Shown: positions 22,699 to 31,355 of the stretch, in pieces | Layout of the letters: every line of letters begins with the position of its first letter | Position numbering within the stretch: the stretch's first letter is position 1 | From: Clostridia bacterium | GTDB lineage: Bacteria; Bacillota; Clostridia; Oscillospirales; CAG-272 | Assembly (NCBI GenBank): GCA_017621085.1 | Contig: JAGATW010000039.1 | Location: 1-38,976 of the forward strand | Length of the DNA: 38,976 nt | Reading direction: 5' to 3' | Program-made: the position numbers and the translations under genes | The notes under the pieces: model-generated | The model's input: the letters and a program-made list of their open reading frames with translations, nothing else | The model's database searches: none | What the model was told of the DNA's origin: nothing

Positions 22699-25600
22699 AT
22701 GGCAAAAAATCTATTAATTGGCTTGGGCGGAATGGGTGGACGTATTATTAATTGCGTATCGCACTATGTAAAAAAGAGCAATATAGACAACGACAATATG
22801 TATATAGCACTTGATAGATGTGCTCACGAATTGAGGCAATTAAATCAAGATAACAAAAGCATTATGATTTTTAATCCATGCAAGGACATACGCATTGGTG
22901 TGTACATAAGAGAATACGAAACAGATGGCGTTAATGAATGGATGCCAATAAACCCAATGCTCAAAGCTATGAATATGCTTGATGGATCCTCACAGGCAAG
23001 GATAAGGGCGCGACTTGCATTTTATGCTGCCAGTAAAAGTACCATGATATTAGAGCTTGAGGATAAGCTCAAAGGACTACTTGACGAAACAGACGAAGAA
23101 ATAAACGTTTATATTGTATCGTCCTTAGCAGGTGACTTTGGTGCAGGCACTCTTATTCCGTTGGCACTGTGGGTAAGACAGTATTTTGAGCGTCATAATG
23201 TTCCTGTACAAATAAAGGGCATGCTTATTACACCTGATGTTTTTATTAGAACCATTGCTCAAATCGGACGTGACGAAAGAGAATGTAAAATATTGCGAGC
23301 CAACGCTTATGCTACTATAAGAGAGCTAAATGCAATTACAAAAATAAAAACAAATGTCTTTAAGCCAAGCTTTCCTGTAAAAATTGATGAGGTAGGCTTT
23401 GACAGTAGCGAAAAGCAGGATGGCAAATGTGTATTTGATAGGGCGTACTTAATTGGGGATGTAACATCAAGTGGCTTGGCTCTTAATAGCATTTATGCTT
23501 ATGAAAAGGCAGTTGCGCAAATTGTATATGCGCAAATGTTTGCTCTTATTAAAAATGATTGGTACTATGAAGATGACGGATGGTTTAGATTTAAGGAGCC
23601 AAATGATGAGCCGCTTTACGGCTCTTGTGGCATAGCTAAAGCAATGTATCCCGTTGACTCTGTTTATGACTACTGTTCATTAAAGGCTGCATATGATTTC
23701 TTAAATACAGGCTGGAGAACAATTGATAAATATGTCGATTTAAGATTGGAGATAGAAAAGCAACGCGAATATGATGGAATGGTTATTACCAATCCACGCA
23801 AGGAGTATGTAAGACTGTTTGAAGAATTTTCAAATAGAAGCGAAGGAGCAAACAAGCTTTTTTACACAATTCGAAATGATGTAAATAACGAATTGCTTTT
23901 AAATGAAAATGACAGATGCGAAATAAGATTTTCTGATAAAATAGACGACTTCTTTGGTTCATTTGAGCAACGCATTGAGAGCTTTATGGAAAACGAGGCT
24001 CCCAATGAGCTATTTGAGATTAAGATTAAAGCTGATGAAGAAGAATGGGTTAATGATAAATATAATCTGTATTGCATAGAGGACGCAAAATGCTTTGTTA
24101 CAGATAAAAGAAACACTGTTAAAAAATTTATTCAAGCAATGGACACAAGCATCGACCGTATGGCAACAGATTTAGCAAACAGCATATGTCCGGTTGATAT
24201 GGGAAATACCGGTGAGGATAATGACGGTACTGTTTTAGGCTTGCTTACTAAAAAGGACGAAAACGGTCAAAGGTATTTCATTCATCCCATAGCTGTAAGA
24301 TACTTGCTATACAGGCTTATAGATATGCTTGAGGAGCAAAAGAAAATCGGAGGTATGCTTGAGAGTCTTCGCAATTCCGTTTCCTTTGACGAAGCTACTC
24401 AAAGATACAGGTCTGAAATTTATATGTTCGATAAAGCCAAGACATATGAGGAAGAGGATGCACTAACCTATCTTGACAAAAAGCCTTTGCTTATGTCCGA
24501 GGGCAGGTTTATTAAAAAGTACAAGGAATTGTATTATGAATTTAATGCGGATCAATATAAGTCATGCTGTTGCTACGCAGAAAAGTACTTAACCTACAAG
24601 ACATCTGTTATACTTTGCGAAAGATTAGAAATGCTTATTAAAATTGTTGAAAGCTTTTTTAATAGCATCGACAAGATATGCGATAAAATAGATGATAGAA
24701 TTTCTGAAAACATTAGAGAAACCGAAAATGGAGAGGGAACAGTTTACTACGTCTGTTCATCAGCACAAGATAAGGAATACTTATATAACACCCTTGAGCT
24801 TAGACTGGATGATAGCCACAAGGAATTAAACAAAGCTGTTGCCAAAGCCTTTTACGAACAGCTTTGCGTAAGAGAAAATCCTGACGCTGAGAACAATAAA
24901 CAATACATAGGCAAGAACATTCTTGGAATATTTACAAGTGAGCTTATCAATATCTATGAAAAAAGCATTTACAACAATTATAGCGAAAAAATAGACCTTG
25001 ACCTTTATTCAGCAGTTTGCAAAAGCTCCGATATGGAATTTGCAAGAGAAAATCCGGGGGATTGTGAAAATGAGGATACAAAGCACGAGCGTCATGTAGA
25101 TGCGATGAGGGCATGGGCTGCAAAGCTAAAGAAAAACAGTGCACCATTCTTGAATTACTTTGAAGATGATGAAAGAGACACCGATATATTTATAAGATTT
25201 TGGGGCTTCAATTCTGCACTTGCAGAAAGCTGTAGTGAGCTTGGCGAAATTCTTGGTGTACTAACAGAAAAACAAGCATCAAACGCTTACGACAAGCATG
25301 AGCTTGTCTGCTATCAGGCAAACTATGGTGTTATGGCAGAGAATATTGATGTGTTCGGAGAACAGCGTGAACATCAAAATAACAACTACTACAAAAGCTA
25401 CAAGGAAATTATTGATAAAATAAACAAGAACGTTTCCGAAGGTAATGAGGAAGCATTAGTGCGTACCCCACACATTGACAAAACCTGGCATCAAATCCTT
25501 CCATATATATCAAAAGCAACGCAAGAAAAAATGGATATGGAATTTTATCGTGCTTTTTGGTTAGCTCTTGCCTATGGTAAAATTTTAATAGACAAAAATG

Positions 25601-26127
25601 GTAATTATCAAATCAAAGTAAATCGTATAAACGCAATAGGTACAACATACCTCGAAATTGAAAATTTAGAGTATATGGGCAACCCCATTGCACACTACGA
25701 GGTTGACAAGCTTTTAAAGGCACTTAAGGTAAACTACCATTTTATTAGCTGTATGGAGGAGTGTACTCAAAAATTTGAAGACGAATGCAAAGCTAAATCT
25801 ATATTAAACCAAGTTGAGCTTTTGAATGGCAAAGCCGATTCAAAGGGCGAAGCTGTTGCGGGTGGAATTGCATCTGATAGTGATTATAATGCTCTTACGA
25901 TTTTGGTGAAGTACGTTAATTCTTCGGGATATGATGTAAAAGATGCTTTAATGCTCGTTAAATCACTGGAAAAAATTTGTAAAGAATTTATTGGAAGCAC
26001 TTTTAAAGACGCATCCCCAACCGATAAGGAAGAATGCGTTAATGACATTTTCTTTAAAATTTACAATGCTTGCTCTATGAGTAACAAGGACATTAAAGAA
26101 ATCGAGCATTGGAAAAAACTATGGTGA
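22699..26127 (+). CDS. Tubulin-like protein, copy 2, with degenerate nucleotide loop and C-terminal extension
   Basis: 1142 residues. It aligns along its length with copies 1 and 3: T1 loop GLGGMGGRIIN, RANAYATIRELNAI, GLLTKKDENG, YLDKKPL and TPHIDKTWH (from 923). Two nucleotide-site elements are altered. The T4-like loop reads GDFGAG (145-150) in place of GGTGSG, and the DTN after the second strand is replaced by DRC. After the TPHIDKTWH motif it continues for about 200 residues (starting KATQEKMDMEFYRAFWLAL) that copies 1 and 3 lack. It may be a non-hydrolysing partner of the other two. AAAGGAG lies 7 bases before the ATG. The middle position, intact frame and kept core motifs argue against a pseudogene. 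Confidence 0.75.
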   Translation: MAKNLLIGLGGMGGRIINCVSHYVKKSNIDNDNMYIALDRCAHELRQLNQDNKSIMIFNPCKDIRIGVYIREYETDGVNEWMPINPMLKAMNMLDGSSQARIRARLAFYAASKSTMILELEDKLKGLLDETDEEINVYIVSSLAGDFGAGTLIPLALWVRQYFERHNVPVQIKGMLITPDVFIRTIAQIGRDERECKILRANAYATIRELNAITKIKTNVFKPSFPVKIDEVGFDSSEKQDGKCVFDRAYLIGDVTSSGLALNSIYAYEKAVAQIVYAQMFALIKNDWYYEDDGWFRFKEPNDEPLYGSCGIAKAMYPVDSVYDYCSLKAAYDFLNTGWRTIDKYVDLRLEIEKQREYDGMVITNPRKEYVRLFEEFSNRSEGANKLFYTIRNDVNNELLLNENDRCEIRFSDKIDDFFGSFEQRIESFMENEAPNELFEIKIKADEEEWVNDKYNLYCIEDAKCFVTDKRNTVKKFIQAMDTSIDRMATDLANSICPVDMGNTGEDNDGTVLGLLTKKDENGQRYFIHPIAVRYLLYRLIDMLEEQKKIGGMLESLRNSVSFDEATQRYRSEIYMFDKAKTYEEEDALTYLDKKPLLMSEGRFIKKYKELYYEFNADQYKSCCCYAEKYLTYKTSVILCERLEMLIKIVESFFNSIDKICDKIDDRISENIRETENGEGTVYYVCSSAQDKEYLYNTLELRLDDSHKELNKAVAKAFYEQLCVRENPDAENNKQYIGKNILGIFTSELINIYEKSIYNNYSEKIDLDLYSAVCKSSDMEFARENPGDCENEDTKHERHVDAMRAWAAKLKKNSAPFLNYFEDDERDTDIFIRFWGFNSALAESCSELGEILGVLTEKQASNAYDKHELVCYQANYGVMAENIDVFGEQREHQNNNYYKSYKEIIDKINKNVSEGNEEALVRTPHIDKTWHQILPYISKATQEKMDMEFYRAFWLALAYGKILIDKNGNYQIKVNRINAIGTTYLEIENLEYMGNPIAHYEVDKLLKALKVNYHFISCMEECTQKFEDECKAKSILNQVELLNGKADSKGEAVAGGIASDSDYNALTILVKYVNSSGYDVKDALMLVKSLEKICKEFIGSTFKDASPTDKEECVNDIFFKIYNACSMSNKDIKEIEHWKKLW

Positions 26128-26154
26128 TTAAAAAACGAAAGGGAGAAATTTAAA

Positions 26155-28989
26155 ATGTCAAAGGAATTAATTATTGGCTTAGGTGGTACAGGCATACGAA
26201 TTGTTAATCTTGTGTCCGGAAAAATAGCAAAAAAAGAAAAAAATGCAAAGGAAAAGAAGCATTATTTTGCCGCTGTTGATACATCAAGCGGCGATATAGA
26301 GCGCTTTGAAAATGCAAATGACGATTCTGCATGTCTTGAGGTTTTTAAAGGTAAAAGTGTTAAAGAGTGTATAAACAAGTATAAAGAGGACGGCATAGAC
26401 GAATGGCTTCCTAATCCTTCTACCCTTACTGATGTAAAAATGTATGAGTTTGGTGGACAAGCAAGACTTGTTTCACGCCTTGCACTTTATGATTGCATTA
26501 AGGACGAGGCAATGGATGATTTAAGCAGACAGTTAGATAAGATAATTTACAGTCTTGAAAGCAAGCGTGTAAACGTTACAATTGTATCATCCATAGCAGG
26601 TGGTGCAGGGTCCGGAATGCTTATTCAAATAGCTATGTGGGTAAGAAAGTATTTTGAAAAAGAGGGCGTTAGCAGCTCTATAACCGGTATGCTAATTCTA
26701 CCTGAGTTATATATTCAAGCAATTAAGCTAATCGGTTGTGATGAAATACAGCGAAGAACGTTGCGCGCAAATGCTTACGCAACTATGAAAGAGCTAAATG
26801 CAATTAACAAGGTAACAATGAATTGCTATAAGCCATCTAAACCAATAAAGCTTGATGAGGTAGGATATAATAGCGATAGCGATGATAAAGCACCTTTGTT
26901 TGATAATACCTTTATCATGGATTATACATTAGGAAACAGAGCTAAGGACACAAGCATTGTAGATTATGAAGAAATGGTAGCTCGTGCTGTTTGCAACAGA
27001 GTATATGGCACTATGGCTGACGATATAAAATCAGAAGAAGACAATTTGCTTAGATTATTTAGCCAAAGCAAAGAGCCATTATATAACTCCTGTGGCACAT
27101 CAAAGGCAGTATATCCATATGAGTCTGTATTAGAATATTGTACATTAAAGGCATCAAAGGAAAGCCTGTTAAGTGGCTGGAGCTTAATAGACAAGCATAT
27201 AGCTAAGCTTGAAAAATCAGGTGAAAAAACAGACTATGGCTATATAGAAGCCTTTGACGAGCTTAGCAAAACCAAAAATCCTCAAAGCAATCTTCTTTAC
27301 AATATTAGAAACGATATAATGAACGAAAGCGTGATGCTTGACGGAGAAAAGGAAATTCTTTATCGTTCAGATAAAATAGATAATTTTATAAGGGCGCTTA
27401 ATTATATATTAAGGAAAGATATAGAGAAAAAGAATATTGGAAATTTATCCGACATTAAAATTAGAGAAGATGCTAATGAGTGGATAAAAGAAACAAAAGA
27501 CTTAAGCACAATATGGGATTTAAAGAAATTTGTTCTCTATAAAAGAGGAATGGTTGAAGCTTTTGTTGGTGATCTTGAAAGAGTAGCTCCTTCACTTGCA
27601 TTAGCCATTGCAGATAGAGTATGTCCTGTTAATATGGGCGAGCTTGATGAAGAAAACGAGCTTTCCATACTTGGCTTGTTCACCAAGAAGGATGAAGACG
27701 GTAAAAAATATTTTGTTCACCCCATAGCCATAAGATACTTGCTTTACAAGCTATTAAATAAGCTTAATGAAATGACTGAGAGTGAACAATGGCTTGAACA
27801 TATAAAGCGAAAAATTACATGCAATCCCAAAACCCAAAAATACGAAGAGGAAATCAGAACCTTTGACAAGCTGGAAACCTTTGACGAAGAGGAGGACGCT
27901 TACACATATCTTGATAAAAAGCCTTTCTTTAAGACAGAGGCGAAGTTTATAAAGGAATATAAGCTTGTTTACTATGAATACAATGAGCAATTAGCACACA
28001 ATTGTGAAAAATATGCAAATGAATTTTTATCAAACGAAATTGCAAAAATTCTTATTGACAGAGTAAAAACACTAATTAAGGTGGTTGAAGGACTTTTTGC
28101 AAAGCTTGATGTGATGTGTGGACTTTTTGATTATGGAATTGAAGATAACATAAAGAAGTGCAAAAGCACAGACTCTGTTATCAATGTTTATGCATCAAGT
28201 GAGGAAAAGGAGCATATATATAGCTCTCTTGGCTTAAAGGTAGATAATACCGATATAGCCTTTAATGAAAAAATTGTAAAAGCCTTGTATGGAAGCTTTT
28301 GCGCAAATGAAAATCCGGATGCGTTTGAAAACAGGTCATACATAGGCTTAAATGTAACATCAATTTTCAAAGAAGAGCTTGTTAAGTCCTATGGTGAAAT
28401 AATATCTTCTGATTATAATGATGAAATAGACCTTGATATTTACGAGGCACTTTGCCAAAGCCTTAAATTTAAGAAAAGTAAAGACGCTCAAGGAGAAGAA
28501 ACAGACGATATATTTGATTTTGAGCGAAGAAATGAAATTCGCATTGAGCAAGAAAAAGCATTTAAGGACTTGATTAAAGAGCTAATAAAGGACGGTGCGC
28601 CAAGCATATCTCTTAATGACGATGAAAATGATGATATGATAAATATGACATTGTGGGGCTTTAATCCTAAGCTTGCAAAGTCTTGTCAGTCACTTGGCGA
28701 TATTCTTAGGGTGAATGTAGAAACATGCCAAGACAAGACTTGCCCGAAAAATGAAATTATTTGTTATCAATTGGTTTATGGAATACCTGCTTATGAAATA
28801 AGTGCCTTTGACGAAACAAATGAAGAAGTCGGCGAAAGCTATTATCAAAGCTACAAATCAGTAGTTGACAAAATGATAGAGCGTGTTAATGCTGTAGGAG
28901 AGGATGCGCTTATTCAAACTCCGCACCTTGACAAAACCTGGCACAAAATTCTTCCATTCATTTCACCAAAAATGAATAAACCTGAATAA
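26155..28989 (+). CDS. Tubulin-like GTPase-family protein, copy 3
   Basis: 944 residues. T1 loop GLGGTGIRIVN, the strand AAVDTSSGDI and the T4-like loop GGAGSG (149-154) are intact or nearly so. The helix block RANAYATMKELNAI, the GLFTKKDEDG block, YLDKKPF and TPHLDKTWH (from 922) are shared with the other copies. Like copy 1 it ends soon after the last motif (23 residues from the T). Its central region is helical and highly charged. GGGAG lies about 8 bases before the ATG, and an intrinsic terminator follows at once, so this is the last gene of the operon. The same family call and limits apply as for copy 1: GTP binding is likely, function unknown. Confidence 0.78.
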   Translation: MSKELIIGLGGTGIRIVNLVSGKIAKKEKNAKEKKHYFAAVDTSSGDIERFENANDDSACLEVFKGKSVKECINKYKEDGIDEWLPNPSTLTDVKMYEFGGQARLVSRLALYDCIKDEAMDDLSRQLDKIIYSLESKRVNVTIVSSIAGGAGSGMLIQIAMWVRKYFEKEGVSSSITGMLILPELYIQAIKLIGCDEIQRRTLRANAYATMKELNAINKVTMNCYKPSKPIKLDEVGYNSDSDDKAPLFDNTFIMDYTLGNRAKDTSIVDYEEMVARAVCNRVYGTMADDIKSEEDNLLRLFSQSKEPLYNSCGTSKAVYPYESVLEYCTLKASKESLLSGWSLIDKHIAKLEKSGEKTDYGYIEAFDELSKTKNPQSNLLYNIRNDIMNESVMLDGEKEILYRSDKIDNFIRALNYILRKDIEKKNIGNLSDIKIREDANEWIKETKDLSTIWDLKKFVLYKRGMVEAFVGDLERVAPSLALAIADRVCPVNMGELDEENELSILGLFTKKDEDGKKYFVHPIAIRYLLYKLLNKLNEMTESEQWLEHIKRKITCNPKTQKYEEEIRTFDKLETFDEEEDAYTYLDKKPFFKTEAKFIKEYKLVYYEYNEQLAHNCEKYANEFLSNEIAKILIDRVKTLIKVVEGLFAKLDVMCGLFDYGIEDNIKKCKSTDSVINVYASSEEKEHIYSSLGLKVDNTDIAFNEKIVKALYGSFCANENPDAFENRSYIGLNVTSIFKEELVKSYGEIISSDYNDEIDLDIYEALCQSLKFKKSKDAQGEETDDIFDFERRNEIRIEQEKAFKDLIKELIKDGAPSISLNDDENDDMINMTLWGFNPKLAKSCQSLGDILRVNVETCQDKTCPKNEIICYQLVYGIPAYEISAFDETNEEVGESYYQSYKSVVDKMIERVNAVGEDALIQTPHLDKTWHKILPFISPKMNKPE

Positions 28990-28993
28990 AAAC

Positions 28994-29025
28994 AAAAAAA
29001 TAGAGGGCTTGTCCCTCTATTTTTT
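28994..29025 (+). terminator. Terminator of the tubulin-like operon
   Basis: AAAAAATAGAGGG, loop CTTGT, CCCTCTATTTTTT: a stem of 7 G/C-containing pairs extended by A-T pairs, ending in T6. Confidence 0.88.
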
Positions 29026-29028
29026 GTG

Positions 29029-29056
29029 AAAAAAGGCAGACCCCTTGGGGTCTGCC
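29029..29056 (-). terminator. Terminator of the minus-strand secreted protein gene
   Basis: A perfect 10-bp stem (GGCAGACCCC with its complement, 2-base loop), followed on the minus strand by U6. It lies 6 bases after the stop codon. Confidence 0.88.
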
Positions 29057-29062
29057 AAAATT

Positions 29063-31120
29063 TTATTTGTATGAAACAGTATCTTCACCTACATATTCAA
29101 TAGCTGTGCCATCAAAGATGTAGCCACGAAGAATAAACGGCGATTCATAGTGGCTTTGTGGTATTCCTGTAATTGAATACTCAACGTAGCCATAATCCTT
29201 GGCTTCAAGAGGCTTAAATAAAACCTTGTTGTTAACAGCTGAAACAACACCGTCGTTAACTACTAATGGGCTTCCTTCAACGTTTGCCTTTGCAACTGCA
29301 AAAACGCCAAAGCTAAAGGTAATTTCCTTTGCCTCACCATAGCTCTTAATTAATTCACGGTTAATACCAAGCTTAAATACTATGCTGCCTGTTGTTTCTG
29401 AGAAGGAGTAGCCATAATCTACAACTAAGGATGGTGCGATTGTTGGGTCAGCATTGTAGTCACACTGTGGACAGTAGCTATCTATTCTACCCTCGCTTGC
29501 ATAACCGTTTTCATATGAGTAGGTATCCTGCCATTGGTGACCGCCAAGGCTTGGAGTATAAACATATACTTCCTTTGCACAAACGTAGCAATACTTGGAG
29601 TAAACACCGCTTGTTTCACAGGATGGCTTAATTTCATCATATCTTGTAAGGTCCTTTTCGCACTGATGCTCGTGAGCTGTAATAACAAATTCCTGGAAGT
29701 CAAGACAGTTACCGGTATTACCCTTTGCGCTGAGAACTGTTATTTTTATTGACTTAACAAGCTTGTCAACGCAATCAACAGCAATAGAGCTTCCGTCTGT
29801 TACTGTAATGTCACCCTTTTGAAAAGTAACTACGTTTTCACCCTTTTCGTTAAAGAATTCGATTTTTGCCGCATTGTAGTTGGACCAAGCATAGAATTTA
29901 ACACCTAAAACGTAAAATTCTTCATTAAATGTAATTGTAATAGAGCTGCCAGAGGGCGCCCACCAGCCGCCGGGGTTTTCCTGTGACCAGCTTGCGTTAA
30001 CTGTGTTTCCGTCAAAAAGCTTTTTCCAGTCGCGCTTGTCGGAAGGAGTGCCCTTTAAATCCTCAACAACTGAATATATCTGGTCAAGACCAATGATAAA
30101 CTTGTTATCTACCATTGTTGCCAAGGGAAGCTCCTCTGTGTATGTATCGGAGCATCTTGAACAGGTAAATGTCTTTTCACCCGGAGTTACAACGGATGAA
30201 TGCTTTGTTATAACACCCTCGTCATATTCGTGACCTAATGGGTCAACCTCTTCATCCTTGTAGGTCTTATCACAGTCCTTGTCTGTACAAGTATAGAGTA
30301 TATAACCACTCTCTGTACAGGTTGGCTCAACTAATTTTCCATCATCCCAGTTGTGACCAACAGCAGGAAGCTTTTCTTCCTTTGTGCCGCCGCATACGCT
30401 ACAAGTGTAGGTCTTAATACCGGAGGATTCTTCGCTTGGCTCAAGAGTTACGCTACCCTCGTCCCAGGAGTGATTGCCTGTTGCAGGAATAATATCGGTT
30501 TTTTCCTTGCCACAGAATGTACACATATATTTACCTTCACCGTCCTTACCGCAGGTAGCACCTGTTACGGTGTCGGTTAACTCATATGTGCAGTCGTGTA
30601 CTGTGCTACCGTAGGTTTCAACCTCCCAGATAGCAAGCTGGTTGTTCCAACCGCAGTTAACTGTTATGGCAATTGAAATAATTGGCGCTTCAGGAGCAAT
30701 AACTACCTCAATTTCGCCGTTTGTGTTGTGAGCCTGCTCGTAAATTGTTGTGCCTGCGGCGTCGGACATTTTTACTGTGATTTTAAAATTGTTCTTTGTA
30801 ACCTCATCCCATGAGCCTACGAGTGAGCCTGCGGTTGTTGAGCCTTTACCGTTAACAACAATGATAACCTTATCAATCTGCATGTTTTCCTCGTATCTTA
30901 AGGTTACGGTATAGCTGCCTTCTTTGTGAGATGAGGCGTTACCCTTTTCACGGTTACCGTCGGTCAAGGCACTAAGTGAGCCTGTAACTGTCCAACAGCT
31001 TGAGTTTGTTGTAAGCTCAGCCTTGTTTGCAATGTTTTGTTGAGCTGCCATTATACTAAATGCAAGGGTTGAGCATAAAACCAATGCAAATACTATGGCA
31101 AGCATTATCTTCTTTTTCAT
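29063..31120 (-). CDS. Large secreted protein with two discoidin-like regions and Cys-motif repeats
   Basis: 685 residues. A signal peptide (about 1-25, ending SIMA) has no anchor or sorting motif after it, so the protein is probably released or held by non-covalent binding. Order: a jelly-roll/F5-F8-like beta region (about 30-170, SALTDGNREKG then LAIWEVETYG); four Cys-motif repeats (about 175-335, each with C..C and a GH/NH before the next); a second discoidin-like region (about 350-480, KLFDGNTVNASWSQ); another Cys-motif block (PSC..SG...KYCYVC); and a C-terminal beta domain starting DYGYSFSET. This last domain is clearly related to the end of the protein at 31356. AAGGAG precedes the ATG. 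Carbohydrate or surface binding is plausible from the discoidin-like parts but is an inference. Confidence 0.78.
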   Translation of the reverse strand: MKKKIMLAIVFALVLCSTLAFSIMAAQQNIANKAELTTNSSCWTVTGSLSALTDGNREKGNASSHKEGSYTVTLRYEENMQIDKVIIVVNGKGSTTAGSLVGSWDEVTKNNFKITVKMSDAAGTTIYEQAHNTNGEIEVVIAPEAPIISIAITVNCGWNNQLAIWEVETYGSTVHDCTYELTDTVTGATCGKDGEGKYMCTFCGKEKTDIIPATGNHSWDEGSVTLEPSEESSGIKTYTCSVCGGTKEEKLPAVGHNWDDGKLVEPTCTESGYILYTCTDKDCDKTYKDEEVDPLGHEYDEGVITKHSSVVTPGEKTFTCSRCSDTYTEELPLATMVDNKFIIGLDQIYSVVEDLKGTPSDKRDWKKLFDGNTVNASWSQENPGGWWAPSGSSITITFNEEFYVLGVKFYAWSNYNAAKIEFFNEKGENVVTFQKGDITVTDGSSIAVDCVDKLVKSIKITVLSAKGNTGNCLDFQEFVITAHEHQCEKDLTRYDEIKPSCETSGVYSKYCYVCAKEVYVYTPSLGGHQWQDTYSYENGYASEGRIDSYCPQCDYNADPTIAPSLVVDYGYSFSETTGSIVFKLGINRELIKSYGEAKEITFSFGVFAVAKANVEGSPLVVNDGVVSAVNNKVLFKPLEAKDYGYVEYSITGIPQSHYESPFILRGYIFDGTAIEYVGEDTVSYK

Positions 31121-31322
31121 ATTATCTCCTTTCAGATGTGAGAAAAATTTTGCTAATTAAAGTTTACCATATATTATATATTTTAGCAAGTCCAAACAAA
31201 AAGAAAACTTGCGGTTAACACTAAATTCGTTATTTTGCACAAAATTTCAAGCATTAATTAACAAAACGCAACAAAGCTTTTGCACAAAAGCACTATTATC
31301 AAGTTAATATTTTTTATAAAAT

Positions 31323-31350
31323 AAAAAGGCATCGCTTAATGCGACGCCCT
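31323..31350 (-). terminator. Terminator of the second secreted protein gene
   Basis: On the minus strand, AGGGCGTCGC, loop ATTAA, GCGATGCCT (one G-U pair), then U5. It lies 6 bases after the stop codon. Confidence 0.8.
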
Positions 31351-31355
31351 TTAAA

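Noticed and set aside
19909-28989. FtsZ, TubZ or PhuZ identity for the large proteins
   Set aside because: They are more than twice as long, have divergent nucleotide loops, and carry large helical regions not found in those families.
29392-30580. Plus-strand frames opposite the 685-residue secreted protein
   Set aside because: No start signals; the minus frame is supported by signal peptide, repeats and terminator.
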